From NCBI GenBank assembly GCA_947446885.1, contig CANFHZ010000005.1, forward strand, positions 1 through 51,938: a stretch of DNA of 51,938 bases. Direction: 5' to 3'. Origin of the DNA: Comamonadaceae bacterium (GTDB taxonomy: Bacteria; Pseudomonadota; Gammaproteobacteria; Burkholderiales; Burkholderiaceae_C). The first letter of the stretch is position 1. The number at the start of each line of letters is the position of its first letter. Shown here piece after piece: positions 9,322 to 18,851 of the stretch. The notes under the pieces are model-generated. The model was not told where the DNA came from. It saw only the letters and a program-made list of their open reading frames with translations, and ran no database searches. The position numbers and the translations under genes are program-made.

Positions 9322-10551
9322 TTAAAAAGTTCCAGCGAAGAAATCTTTGAGCTGCGCAAACGCGCTCTTGACGGAGCCATTTTTTTGCGAGACCTTGATG
9401 CCACGGATGCGGGCAATGCGGGCCTCTTCGAGCAAGCCCATGGCGGTCGAGGCGCGTGGCTGCGCAATCAGGTCGGCCAGCGAGCCCCGGTATTGCGGCA
9501 AGCCCCGGCGCACCGGCTTTAAGAAGATGTCTTCGCCGAGTTCGACCATGCCGGGCATGATGCAACTGCCGCCGGTCAAGACTACGCCGGAGGACAGAAC
9601 CTCTTCGTAGCCGGACTCGCGCATCACCTGGTTGACGAGTGTGAAAATTTCTTCCACCCGTGGCTCAATCACACCGGCCAGCGCCTGGCGGCTGAGCATG
9701 CGCGGGCTGCGGTCGCCGAGGCCCGGAACTTCCACCTGCACTTCGGGGTTGACCAACACCTGTTTGGCGTGGCCAGCCTCGACCTTGATCTCTTCGGCAT
9801 CCTTGGTTGGCGTACGCAGCGCCATGGCAATGTCGCTGGTAATCAGGTCGCCAGCAATCGGAATCACCGCGGTGTGGCGGATGGCACCGTTGGTGAATAT
9901 GGCCACGTCCGTCGTGCCTGCGCCAATGTCCACCAGTGCGACGCCGAGCTCGCGTTCGTCAGCGGTCAACACCGACAGGCTGGACGCCAGCGGGTTGAGC
10001 ATGAGCTGGTCGACTTCGAGGCCGCAGCGGCGCACGCATTTGATGATGTTCTCGGCCGCACTTTGCGAGCCGGTCACGATATGCACCTTGGCCTCCAGGC
10101 GCATACCGCTCATGCCGATGGGCTCGCGCACTTCCTGGTTGTCAATGATGAATTCCTGCGGCTCCACCAGCAACAGGCGCTGGTCGGTGGAGATGTGGAT
10201 TGCCTTGGCGGTCTCGACCACGCGCGACACATCGGCCTGCGTGACTTCGCGGTCTTTGATGGCCACCATACCGGGTGAATTGATGCCACGGATGTGGCTG
10301 CCGGTGATGCCGGTGTAGACGCGGGTGATTTTGCAATCGGCCATCAGCTCGGCTTCTTTGAGCGCCTGCTGGATGCTGGCTACCGTGGCGTCGATATTCA
10401 CCACCACCCCGCGCTTGAGTCCGAAGCTCGGCGCGATGCCGAAACCGGCCAGTTTGAGCTCGCCGTTTGCCAATACCTCGGCGACGACGGCCATCACCTT
10501 ATGGGTGCCAATGTCGAGGCCAACGACCAGATCTTTGTATTCTTTTGCCAT
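9322..10551 (-). CDS. ftsA: FtsA, actin-like divisome protein
   Basis: FtsA tethers FtsZ filaments to the membrane and signals to late divisome proteins. The 409-residue protein starts MAKEYKDLVVGLDIGTHKVMAVV. It has the actin-fold phosphate-binding motif LVDIGAGTTDVAIF (about 205-218) and GVVLTGGSCIMPGM (about 333-346). The C-terminal amphipathic membrane-targeting helix ends AFAQLKDFFAGTF. Length is typical. A GGTAA-type ribosome-binding site lies ahead of the start, 46 bases after the ftsQ stop. Confidence 0.97.
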   Translation of the reverse strand: MAKEYKDLVVGLDIGTHKVMAVVAEVLANGELKLAGFGIAPSFGLKRGVVVNIDATVASIQQALKEAELMADCKITRVYTGITGSHIRGINSPGMVAIKDREVTQADVSRVVETAKAIHISTDQRLLLVEPQEFIIDNQEVREPIGMSGMRLEAKVHIVTGSQSAAENIIKCVRRCGLEVDQLMLNPLASSLSVLTADERELGVALVDIGAGTTDVAIFTNGAIRHTAVIPIAGDLITSDIAMALRTPTKDAEEIKVEAGHAKQVLVNPEVQVEVPGLGDRSPRMLSRQALAGVIEPRVEEIFTLVNQVMRESGYEEVLSSGVVLTGGSCIMPGMVELGEDIFLKPVRRGLPQYRGSLADLIAQPRASTAMGLLEEARIARIRGIKVSQKNGSVKSAFAQLKDFFAGTF

Positions 10552-10597
10552 CGGGGTATTACCTTTGTGCTGTCATGGGGCGGTATGTGGGAGCGGT

Positions 10598-11380
10598 TTA
10601 TTTCGGTGCAGCCAGCGCCAGCGTGGTTACCCCGCGCAGCCGCAGGGCATAGGCCTGTTCGTAGCGCAGGTCGGCGTATTCCAGCGTGCCTGCGTTGCGG
10701 CCATAACGCTGCGTCACGGCGGGCAGGGTTTGCAAAAAGCGTTCGGTACGTTGCAGCACAGCGGTTTTGTCGCCGCTGCCGAGTTCCAGCCTTGCGCCGG
10801 ACTCCAGGCCGATGCGCCAGTTGCCGCGTGCGCTCAGTTCCACCTGCACCAGCTCCATGCCAACCCGGTTCAGCGGTGCCAGCAAGGTCTGGTACATGTC
10901 CCAGACTTGGAGGCCCTGGCCTGCGGGACCGGCCAGCCGGGGCAGGGTGTTGGGTTCCACCTCGTCTATGTTGGCGTCAAAGACTTCACCAAAGCTGTTG
11001 AGCATGCGGGATTCGCCCTCTGCGCCCCAGTAGGCCACCGGCTGGTGTTCTTGCAACTCGACCCGCAGGCGGTTGGGGAATTCGCGCCGCACCACCGCCT
11101 GGCGCACCCAGGGCATGGATTGATAGGCCTCGCGGATGCTTGGCAGATCCAGCGTGAAGAAAGTACCCCGCACCTGCGGCAGCACATTGGCCCGCATGCT
11201 GGGAATATTGTTGTGTGCCAGGTCGCCGCGCACACTGATGCCCTGGATATCAAAGCTGGGTTGCAGCGCCACCCAGCGCGTCGCGGATACCAGCGCGAGC
11301 AGCACGAAAACGCCCAGCAGCAGCGCCGCTGCCAGATTCATCAGGCGGATGTCCATGGCCGGCTGCGTGGTTTCGCTCAT
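10598..11380 (-). CDS. ftsQ: FtsQ, bitopic divisome protein
   Basis: FtsQ links early and late divisome proteins through FtsB and FtsL. The 260-residue product starts [15 protein letters not shown], with one membrane helix (about 14-34). A POTRA domain begins [16 protein letters not shown], followed by an FtsQ-type beta domain ([28 protein letters not shown]). The start at 11380 is fixed by a four-base ATGA overlap with the ddl stop; the frame is open further upstream inside ddl. Translational coupling with ddl is therefore likely. Confidence 0.95.
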   Translation of the reverse strand: MSETTQPAMDIRLMNLAAALLLGVFVLLALVSATRWVALQPSFDIQGISVRGDLAHNNIPSMRANVLPQVRGTFFTLDLPSIREAYQSMPWVRQAVVRREFPNRLRVELQEHQPVAYWGAEGESRMLNSFGEVFDANIDEVEPNTLPRLAGPAGQGLQVWDMYQTLLAPLNRVGMELVQVELSARGNWRIGLESGARLELGSGDKTAVLQRTERFLQTLPAVTQRYGRNAGTLEYADLRYEQAYALRLRGVTTLALAAPK

Positions 11381-12375
11381 GGTTCTTGCCCCGCATTTCC
11401 GGCGCGGTTGTCCAGGCTGGCTGCAGCCAGGATGTTCAGGCACAAATCGGCATAGCCGATGCCCGCAGCCCGCGCCGCCATAGGCACCAGCGAGTGGCTG
11501 GTCATGCCCGGTGAGGTGTTCATTTCCAGCAGAAAGGGTTTGCGGTCGCTGGCCCGCAGCATCAGGTCGGCGCGGCCCCAGCCCCGGCAGCCCAGGGCCC
11601 GGTATGCCGCCAGCACCAGCCGCCCGATCTCCGCCTCTTCCGACTCCGGCAGGCCGCTGGGGCAGTGGTAGGAGACGGAGTCGGTGAAGTACTTGTTCTG
11701 GTAGTCATACGCACCGTCTGGTGCCTGGATGCGCACCACCGGCAGCGCACGCGCGTTGGCGCCTTCGCCGAGTACGGCGCAGGTCACTTCTTCGCCGCTG
11801 ATAAAGGTTTCGCACAGCACGTGGGGGTCGTAGCGGGCGGACAGGGTGACGGCCGCCTCCAATGCCGCAGCCGTAGTGACCTTGGTCACGCCCAGCGACG
11901 AGCCTTCGCGCGGCGGCTTCACGATCAGCGGCAGTCCCAGCTGTGCCGGCACGGCGCTTGCGGCTGCGTGCAGGGCGGCTATGCCTGCCGGGCTGTGGTC
12001 GCTGGCGTCCAGCACCACCGACTGCGGGGTGGGCAGCCCTTGCGCCAGCCATAGGCGCTTGGTCATCACCTTGTCCATGGCCACGGCAGACGCCATCACG
12101 CCCGAACCTGTGTAAGGAATGCCCAGCAGTTCCAGCGCACCCTGCACTGTACCGTCTTCACCGAAGCGTCCGTGCAGGGCGATGAAGCAGCGGGCCACAC
12201 CTTCCTGGCGCAGTTCATGCAGACCCCGTTGGGCCGGATCAAAAGCATGTGCCTCCACACCCACCGAGCGCAGGGCCTCCAGCACACCCTGGCCGGACAG
12301 CAGCGAAATTTCCCGCTCGGCAGATGCCCCGCCCATCAGCACCGCCACGCGGCCCATGTGATGCGCTGCACTCAT
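11377..12375 (-). CDS. ddl: D-alanine--D-alanine ligase
   Basis: ATP-grasp enzyme that joins two D-alanines for the peptidoglycan stem peptide, feeding MurF. The 332-residue protein starts [28 protein letters not shown]. It has the ATP-binding [18 protein letters not shown] (about 150-167), [36 protein letters not shown] with the catalytic and metal residues, and family-typical length. The start at 12375 overlaps the murC stop by four bases (ATGA). The E. coli equivalent at this location is ddlB. Confidence 0.96.
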   Translation of the reverse strand: MSAAHHMGRVAVLMGGASAEREISLLSGQGVLEALRSVGVEAHAFDPAQRGLHELRQEGVARCFIALHGRFGEDGTVQGALELLGIPYTGSGVMASAVAMDKVMTKRLWLAQGLPTPQSVVLDASDHSPAGIAALHAAASAVPAQLGLPLIVKPPREGSSLGVTKVTTAAALEAAVTLSARYDPHVLCETFISGEEVTCAVLGEGANARALPVVRIQAPDGAYDYQNKYFTDSVSYHCPSGLPESEEAEIGRLVLAAYRALGCRGWGRADLMLRASDRKPFLLEMNTSPGMTSHSLVPMAARAAGIGYADLCLNILAAASLDNRAGNAGQEP

Positions 12376-13781
12376 GCGCGGCCTCCCTGCAACAAAGTCA
12401 CCAAGCGGGCCGGTACCGCGCCAATGCTGCCCGCGCCCATGCACAGAATCACATCACCGTCGCGCGCACTGGCCAGCGCCACCTTCGGCAAATCCGTGAT
12501 GTCGGCCACAAATTGCGGCTCCACCTTGCCTGCCACCCGCAGCGCGCGGGCCAGGGAACGACCGTCGGCTGCGACGATGGGCGCTTCCCCGGCGGCATAG
12601 ACCTCGGCCAGCAGCACCGCGTCGGCCTGGCCGATGACGGCTACGAAATCATCAAAGCAGTCGCGCGTGCGGGTATAGCGGTGCGGCTGAAAAGCCAATA
12701 CCAGCCGCCGCCCGGGAAATGCACCGCGCGCGGCGGACAGGGTGGCGGCCATTTCCACCGGATGGTGGCCGTAGTCGTCCACCACGGTAACCTGCCCGCC
12801 TTGCGGCAGCGCCCAGTCGCCGTAGGGCTGGAAGCGCCGCCCCACGCCCTTGAACTCGGCCAAGGCTTGCAGCAGCGCGGCATCCGGCACATTGAGCTCC
12901 ACCGCCACGCAAATGGCCGCCAGCGCGTTGCGCACATTGTGTTCACCGGGCAGGTTGAGCACCACGTTCAGGTCGGGCAGCACCACCCCGTTGCGCCGGG
13001 TTACGGTGAAGTGCATTTGTGCGCCCACCGCGCGCACCTGGGTGGCGCGCACCTGCGCACCTTCGTCAAAACCATAGCTGGTAATCGGGCAGCTTACTTC
13101 GTCGACGATGGCACGCACCGCCGGATCGTCGGTGCACAAAATGGCGGTGCCGTAAAACGGCATGCGATGCAGAAAGTCCACAAAGGCTTTTTGCAGGCGG
13201 GCGAAGTCGTGCCCGTAGGTCTCCATGTGGTCGGCGTCGATATTGGTGACCACCGCCATGATGGGCAGCAGATTCAGAAAGGACGCATCGGACTCGTCCG
13301 CCTCGACCACGATGTAATCGCCACTGCCCAGACGCGCATTCGCTCCCGCGCTGTTCAGGCGTCCGCCAATCACAAAAGTCGGGTCCAGTCCGGCGGCCGC
13401 CAGCACGCTGGCCACCAGGCTGGTCGTGGTGGTTTTGCCGTGGGTGCCGGCAATTGCAATGCCTTGTTTGAGACGCATCAACTCGGCCAGCATCAGGGCG
13501 CGCGGCACGATGGGGATGTACATTTCGCGGGCGCGCAGCACTTCCGGGTTGCTGCTCTGCACGGCGGTGGAGGTGACCACCGCATCCGCTCCGTCGACAT
13601 GCTGCGCAGCGTGCCCGATATAGGTGGCAATGCCCAAGGCCGCCAGGCGCTGCAGCGTGGCGCTGTCGTTGAGGTCCGAGCCGCTGATCTGGTAGCCCAG
13701 GTTGTGCAGCACTTCGGCAATGCCGCTCATGCCCGAGCCACCGATGCCGACAAAGTGGATGTGGCGCACCGCGTGTTTCAT
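12372..13781 (-). CDS. murC: MurC, UDP-N-acetylmuramate--L-alanine ligase
   Basis: First Mur ligase: adds L-Ala to UDP-MurNAc in the cytosol. The 469-residue protein starts [30 protein letters not shown] (Rossmann-like UDP-binding domain). It has the ATP-binding [16 protein letters not shown] (about 113-128) and [18 protein letters not shown] in the C-terminal domain. It overlaps murG upstream and ddl downstream by four bases each, so it sits within a tightly coupled translation chain. Confidence 0.97.
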   Translation of the reverse strand: MKHAVRHIHFVGIGGSGMSGIAEVLHNLGYQISGSDLNDSATLQRLAALGIATYIGHAAQHVDGADAVVTSTAVQSSNPEVLRAREMYIPIVPRALMLAELMRLKQGIAIAGTHGKTTTTSLVASVLAAAGLDPTFVIGGRLNSAGANARLGSGDYIVVEADESDASFLNLLPIMAVVTNIDADHMETYGHDFARLQKAFVDFLHRMPFYGTAILCTDDPAVRAIVDEVSCPITSYGFDEGAQVRATQVRAVGAQMHFTVTRRNGVVLPDLNVVLNLPGEHNVRNALAAICVAVELNVPDAALLQALAEFKGVGRRFQPYGDWALPQGGQVTVVDDYGHHPVEMAATLSAARGAFPGRRLVLAFQPHRYTRTRDCFDDFVAVIGQADAVLLAEVYAAGEAPIVAADGRSLARALRVAGKVEPQFVADITDLPKVALASARDGDVILCMGAGSIGAVPARLVTLLQGGRA

Positions 13782-14854
13782 GCGGCCAGCTCCTCGCAGG
13801 CGGCAGCCATGGCCTGGGTCGCCTGGGTTTTTTCCATGGTCTTGGCGGCCACTGCGCGTTGCAGCAGGGTGTTGCGGTCCAGGGTCTGGAGCATGTGCGC
13901 CAAATAGGCGGGCGTCAGCTGTGGCTGGGGCAGCAGCCAGCCGCCACCGGCTTCCACCAAAAAGCGCGCGTTATGGGTCTGGTGGTCGTCGACGGCGAAA
14001 GGGAAGGGCACAAAGACAGCGGCGGCCCCGACCGCGGCAATTTCGGTCACCGTGCTGGCCCCGGCGCGGCACAGCACCAGATCGGCATCGGCAAAGGCTT
14101 GTGCGGTGTTGTCGATAAAGGGGGTCAGCGTGGCCGCAACACCGGCTGCAGCGTAGTTGGCCCGCAGTTCATCAATCTGCTTTTCACCGCTTTGGTGGAT
14201 GACCACGGGACGCTGTTCGGGCGCGATCAAGGCCAGGGCTTGTGGCACCACGTTATTGAGCGCCCGCGCGCCCAGACTGCCGCCCACCACCAGCACACGC
14301 AGCGGGCCGCTGCGTGCGGCAAAACGCTGCTGGGGCGTGGCCTGCTGCAAAAATTCCGCGCGCAGCGGGTTGCCCACCCAGTGCGCCGCGGGCAAGGCCT
14401 TGGGGTAGGCGCTGAACACGCGCTGCGCCAGGCGCGCCAGCACCCGGTTGGCCAAACCGGCCACAGCGTTTTGCTCGTGCAGCACCAGCGGGATGCGCAA
14501 GAGTGCAGCAGTCAGCCCGGCAGGCAGGCTGATGTAACCACCCAAGCCCACTACCACGGTCGGGCGCAGACGGCGCAGCAAAGCCAGGCTTTGCCAGCAG
14601 GCGCGCGCCAGCCGCCAGGGTGCAGCCAGCAAGGCCAGCCGGCCTTTGCCCCGTACGCCCTGGAAATCAATCAGCTCCATGGCAAAGCCGCGCGGCGGCA
14701 CGATGCGCGACTCCATGCTGTCAGGCGCTCCCAGCCAGCGCACCTGCCAGCCAGCGCTGCGCAGGGCTTGCGCCACTGCAAGCCCCGGAAAAATATGGCC
14801 GCCGGTGCCACCCGCCATGACCAGCGCGCTGCGGGGCAGGCTTGCGCTGCTCAT
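13778..14854 (-). CDS. murG: MurG, lipid II-forming GlcNAc transferase
   Basis: Peripheral membrane GT28 enzyme that transfers GlcNAc to lipid I, giving lipid II. The 358-residue protein starts [31 protein letters not shown]. Glycine-rich loops are present at the N-terminus and in [18 protein letters not shown], and [23 protein letters not shown] is the UDP-GlcNAc-binding region. The frame is open far upstream, but the ATG at 14854 overlaps the ftsW stop (ATGA) and precedes the first conserved motif closely. Confidence 0.97.
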   Translation of the reverse strand: MSSASLPRSALVMAGGTGGHIFPGLAVAQALRSAGWQVRWLGAPDSMESRIVPPRGFAMELIDFQGVRGKGRLALLAAPWRLARACWQSLALLRRLRPTVVVGLGGYISLPAGLTAALLRIPLVLHEQNAVAGLANRVLARLAQRVFSAYPKALPAAHWVGNPLRAEFLQQATPQQRFAARSGPLRVLVVGGSLGARALNNVVPQALALIAPEQRPVVIHQSGEKQIDELRANYAAAGVAATLTPFIDNTAQAFADADLVLCRAGASTVTEIAAVGAAAVFVPFPFAVDDHQTHNARFLVEAGGGWLLPQPQLTPAYLAHMLQTLDRNTLLQRAVAAKTMEKTQATQAMAAACEELAA

Positions 14855-16131
14855 GAGCGGCCCCCTTGCATCATGCGGCGGTTCTCGTGCTCGACCCGCA
14901 GCACGATGGCCAGTGCAACCAGATTGATCAGCATGGCGGAGCCGCCATAACTCATCAGCGGCAGTGTCAGGCCTTTGGTGGGCAGTGCGCCCAGGTTCAC
15001 GCCCATGTTGATGAAGGCCTGAAAGCCCATCCAGACCGCCACGCCCTCGGCTACCAGACCGGCAAAAACCCGGTCCAGCGCAATTGCCTGGCGACCGATG
15101 TGCATGATGCGGCGGGTCAACCACAAGAACAGGCCGATCAGCACGCAAACGCCCACCAGTCCCAATTCTTCGCCAATCACCGCCAGCAAAAAGTCGGTAT
15201 GCGCCTCGGGCAGCCAGTGCAGCTTCTCCACACTGCCGCCCAGGCCGACGCCAAAAATTTCACCACGGCCAATGGCGATCAAAGAATGCGACAGCTGATA
15301 GCCCTTGCCCAGTGCATATTTCTCGGCCCAGGGATCCAGGTAGGCAAAAATCCGCTCGCGCCGCCACTCGCTCAGCGCAATCATCAGGCTGAAGGCGAAC
15401 AGCAAAATAGCGGCGATCGAGAAAAACATGCGTACATTCACGCCGCCCAAAAACAGAATGCCCATGGCAATGACCGCGATCACCATGAAGGCACCCATGT
15501 CGGGCTCCCACAGCAGCAGCACGCCCATGATGCCCACCGCAATGGCCATCGGCATCACCGCGCGGACGAAGTCTTCTTTCACCTCCATCTTGCGCACCAT
15601 GTAGTTGGCAGCATAGACCAGCACAGCCAGCTTGGCCAGCTCTGAGGGCTGGAAGGTGGTCGGTCCCAGTGTGATCCAGCGCTTTGCGCCGTTCACACCC
15701 TTGCCCAGACCGGGTACCAGCACCGCAGCCAGCAAGACCAGCGAGACGACAAACAAAGTCGGTGCCCAGCGCTCCCATTTCTCCAGCGGAATCTGGAAAG
15801 CCAAAAGGGCCGCTACCAGCGCCGCCGCAATGGACAGAATGTGCCGGCTCAGGAAATGCGTGTGCGCATAACCGGTGAACTTGGGGTTGTCAGGCATGGC
15901 AATGGAGGCGGAATAAACCATCACCAGGCCCCATGTCAGCAGGATGCCAACCACCCATATCAGCGCCATATCCACGGTGTGCATTTGGGTCGCTTGGGGG
16001 CTGACGCCACTCTGGGTGTGGGCATAGGCGCTGCGGCGCGCGCCGAGTTGTACCGGCAAGGCTTCGACCTGTTCTTCGCGCGGGCCGAACCAGCGTTTGA
16101 AGGGATTGCGTACGGAGATGGCCTGCATCAT
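14851..16131 (-). CDS. ftsW: FtsW, SEDS septal peptidoglycan glycosyltransferase
   Basis: FtsW polymerises lipid II at the septum with its partner FtsI. The 426-residue product has a cytosolic N-terminus of about 50 residues, then about ten membrane segments. SEDS motifs include [46 protein letters not shown] (with the conserved catalytic-region Asp/Glu) and [17 protein letters not shown] near the end. It is four bases overlapped by both murD (upstream) and murG (downstream). Confidence 0.97.
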   Translation of the reverse strand: MMQAISVRNPFKRWFGPREEQVEALPVQLGARRSAYAHTQSGVSPQATQMHTVDMALIWVVGILLTWGLVMVYSASIAMPDNPKFTGYAHTHFLSRHILSIAAALVAALLAFQIPLEKWERWAPTLFVVSLVLLAAVLVPGLGKGVNGAKRWITLGPTTFQPSELAKLAVLVYAANYMVRKMEVKEDFVRAVMPMAIAVGIMGVLLLWEPDMGAFMVIAVIAMGILFLGGVNVRMFFSIAAILLFAFSLMIALSEWRRERIFAYLDPWAEKYALGKGYQLSHSLIAIGRGEIFGVGLGGSVEKLHWLPEAHTDFLLAVIGEELGLVGVCVLIGLFLWLTRRIMHIGRQAIALDRVFAGLVAEGVAVWMGFQAFINMGVNLGALPTKGLTLPLMSYGGSAMLINLVALAIVLRVEHENRRMMQGGRS

Positions 16132-17669
16132 GCGGCGGCCTCCAGCAGGGTGCCGCTGGTTTGTGCCAGCGCTGCGACTGCATCGACAAAAACGCCGGCC
16201 CGGTGCGCGTAGTCCTTGAACATGTCAAAGCTGGCGCAGGCGGGAGAGAGCAAGACAGCGTCGCCCGCCATGGCCGTCTGCGCTGCAAGCGTCACGGCCT
16301 GTTCCAGCGTGGCAGCGTCCTGGATCGGGCAGTCCAGGCTGGCGGCAATGGCTTGGCGGATCAGACCGGCGTCGCGCCCGATCAGCACCACACTGCGGGC
16401 GTAGGCTGCCAGCGGTGCGGCCAGGGGGCCAAAGTCCTGGCCTTTTCCATCGCCGCCCAGAATGACCACCAGACGCCGCTCCGCACCCAGGCCGGTGAGC
16501 GCCGCAACGGTTGCGCCGACGTTGGTGCCTTTGCTGTCGTCAAAAAATTCCACCCCGTCGAGCACGGCTACCGACTGCATACGGTGTGGCTCGCCCCGGT
16601 ATTCGCGCAGACCGTAGAGCACAGGTGCCAGCGGACAGTCGGCCAACGTGGCCAGGGCCAAAGCGGCCAGCGCGTTGGTGGCGTTGTGGCGGCCCCGGAT
16701 GCGCAGGGCGTCTGCCGGCATCAGACGTTGGATCAACAGGCTTTCGGATTCGCCACGGGCGGCTTTTTCGCCGGAACCCACGGCCCGCACCAGCCAGCTG
16801 AGGCCGTTCACGTCCTCCAAGCCGAAGTCGCCTGCGCGGGTGGGCAGATCGCTGCCGAAGCGCAGCACGGTGCGGGGCACAGCCGGGACGGTCGTGGTGC
16901 TGCCTGGACGCGCCGCTTTGGGCTTGGCTGCGGGCGGTGGCGCCATGCGCATCACCGCTGCGTCGTCGCGGTTGAGCACCATGGACGCCTGCGCACCAAA
17001 AATGCGGGCCTTCGCAGTGGCGTAGTCGTCCATGTCGCTGTGCCAGTCCAGATGGTCCTGGCTCAGGTTGAGCACCACGGCTGCGGTGGGCTCGAAGTTG
17101 CCACTGCTGTGGAGCTGGAAGCTGGAGAGTTCCAGCACCCAGACCTCGGGCAAGCTCTGTGCATCCAGGGCCTGCGCCAGCGTGTCGAGCAAGGTCGGCC
17201 CGATATTGCCGGCCACCGCCACGCTTTTCCCGGCACGCGTGACCAACTGCCCGGTGAGCGCAGTGACGGTGGTTTTGCCGTTGGTTCCGGTGACAGCCAG
17301 CACGCGGGGCGCGTAGCCGGTGTGGGCTTGCAGATCGGCCAAGCCCTGGGCGAAGAGGCTGAGTTCGCCACCTACCCACAAACCCTGTGCGCGTGCGGCA
17401 TCGGTCAACGCGGCAGTCGCCACCGGTGCCAAGCCGGGGCTGACAAAGACCGCGCGGATGTCGCTGCCCTGCACCACATCGGCCGAGAAGCTGCCGTGCA
17501 GCAGGCGCGCTTGTGGCACGGCAGCCTGCAGGGCCTGTGCTTGCGGCGGCACGGCGCGGTTGTCCAAGACGCTGACCCGCGCACCCGCACGCGCGCACCA
17601 GCGCGCCATGGCCAGGCCGGAGGCACCCAGGCCGAGAATCAAAACATGCTGGTCGCGCAGAGAGTCCAT
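16128..17669 (-). CDS. murD: MurD, UDP-MurNAc-L-Ala--D-glutamate ligase
   Basis: Second Mur ligase: adds D-Glu to UDP-MurNAc-L-Ala. The 513-residue protein starts [29 protein letters not shown]. It has the ATP-binding [17 protein letters not shown] (about 126-142), the [16 protein letters not shown] motif, and [20 protein letters not shown] near the end. It is about 75 residues longer than E. coli MurD (438). Part of the excess is a Pro/Ala/Lys-rich low-complexity stretch near residues 240-265 ([15 protein letters not shown]). It lies three bases after mraY. Confidence 0.96.
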   Translation of the reverse strand: MDSLRDQHVLILGLGASGLAMARWCARAGARVSVLDNRAVPPQAQALQAAVPQARLLHGSFSADVVQGSDIRAVFVSPGLAPVATAALTDAARAQGLWVGGELSLFAQGLADLQAHTGYAPRVLAVTGTNGKTTVTALTGQLVTRAGKSVAVAGNIGPTLLDTLAQALDAQSLPEVWVLELSSFQLHSSGNFEPTAAVVLNLSQDHLDWHSDMDDYATAKARIFGAQASMVLNRDDAAVMRMAPPPAAKPKAARPGSTTTVPAVPRTVLRFGSDLPTRAGDFGLEDVNGLSWLVRAVGSGEKAARGESESLLIQRLMPADALRIRGRHNATNALAALALATLADCPLAPVLYGLREYRGEPHRMQSVAVLDGVEFFDDSKGTNVGATVAALTGLGAERRLVVILGGDGKGQDFGPLAAPLAAYARSVVLIGRDAGLIRQAIAASLDCPIQDAATLEQAVTLAAQTAMAGDAVLLSPACASFDMFKDYAHRAGVFVDAVAALAQTSGTLLEAAA

Positions 17670-17672
17670 GGT

Positions 17673-18851
17673 TTAGCGCAGCTTCAAGGTTGACAGGCCC
17701 AGCAGGCACAGCAACATGGTGATGATCCAGAAGCGCACCACCACCTGGGTTTCGCGCCATCCGGATTTTTCAAAGTGGTGGTGCAGCGGCGCCATTTTGA
17801 GCAAACGCCGGCCTTCGCCGAAGCGGCGCTTGGAGTACTTGAAGTAGCCCACCTGCAGCATCACCGAAAGGGCTTCGACCACGAACACGCCGCCCATCAC
17901 CGCCAGCACGATTTCCTGGCGCACGATCACGGCCACCGTGCCGAGCGCCGCACCGAGCGAGAGCGCCCCCACGTCACCCATAAAGACCTGTGCCGGGTGG
18001 GTGTTGAACCACAAAAAGGCCAGACCGGAGCCGGCGATAGCGGCGCAAAAAATCAGCAGCTCACCCGCGCCGGTGATGTGCGGGAAAAACAGGTACTTGG
18101 AGTAGACCGCGCTGCCGGTCACGTAGGCAAAAACACCCAGCGCCGAGGCCACCATGACCACCGGCATGATGGCCAGTCCGTCCAGTCCGTCGGTCAGGTT
18201 CACGGCGTTGCTGGATCCCACAATCACCAGATAGGTCAGGATCACAAAACCCAGCACACCCAGCGGGTAGCTCACCTCTTTGAAAAACGGCAGCAGCAGG
18301 CCGGCCTTAGGCGGCAGGCTGACGTCAAAGCCGGAACTCACCCACATGCTGAACAACTCCCATACGCGCTGGTTGGAGTTCTCGGACACGCTGAACACCA
18401 GGCCTATGGCCGCCACCAACCCGATGACCGACTGCCAGAAATATTTTTCACGCGAGCGCATGCCTTCAGGGTCTTTGCGCACGACTTTGCGCCAGTCGTC
18501 GACCCAGCCTATGGCCCCGAAGCCAATGGTCACAATCAGCACAATCCAGACAAAACGGTTGCTCAGGTCTGCCCACAGCAGGGTGGACAGGGCAATCGAG
18601 ATCAGGACCAGTACCCCGCCCATGGTGGGTGTGCCGCTCTTGCTCAAATGGGTTTCCATGCCGTAGCCGCGCACGGGCTGGCCGATTTTCAAAGCAGTCA
18701 AACGCCGGATCACGGCCGGGCCTGCGGCCAGACCGATAACCAGAGCCGTCACTGCCGCCATCACTGCGCGCAGGGTGATGTACTGAAACACCCGGAAGAT
18801 GCCGTACTCCGGGGACATGGCTTGCAGCCATTGCGCCAGGCTTAGCAGCAT
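17673..18851 (-). CDS. mraY: MraY, phospho-MurNAc-pentapeptide translocase (lipid I synthesis)
   Basis: Integral membrane enzyme that transfers phospho-MurNAc-pentapeptide to undecaprenyl phosphate. The 392-residue product has about ten membrane helices. Signature motifs are [16 protein letters not shown], the catalytic Asp pair in [44 protein letters not shown], and the HHHFEKSGW loop near the C-terminus. The start [10 protein letters not shown] overlaps the end of murE-murF by ten bases. Confidence 0.97.
   Translation of the reverse strand: MLLSLAQWLQAMSPEYGIFRVFQYITLRAVMAAVTALVIGLAAGPAVIRRLTALKIGQPVRGYGMETHLSKSGTPTMGGVLVLISIALSTLLWADLSNRFVWIVLIVTIGFGAIGWVDDWRKVVRKDPEGMRSREKYFWQSVIGLVAAIGLVFSVSENSNQRVWELFSMWVSSGFDVSLPPKAGLLLPFFKEVSYPLGVLGFVILTYLVIVGSSNAVNLTDGLDGLAIMPVVMVASALGVFAYVTGSAVYSKYLFFPHITGAGELLIFCAAIAGSGLAFLWFNTHPAQVFMGDVGALSLGAALGTVAVIVRQEIVLAVMGGVFVVEALSVMLQVGYFKYSKRRFGEGRRLLKMAPLHHHFEKSGWRETQVVVRFWIITMLLCLLGLSTLKLR

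Noticed and set aside
12249-13907. Long plus-strand open frame opposite murC and ddl (552 codons)
   Set aside because: Composition is typical of antisense frames and no family motifs are present; murC and ddl are certain on the other strand.
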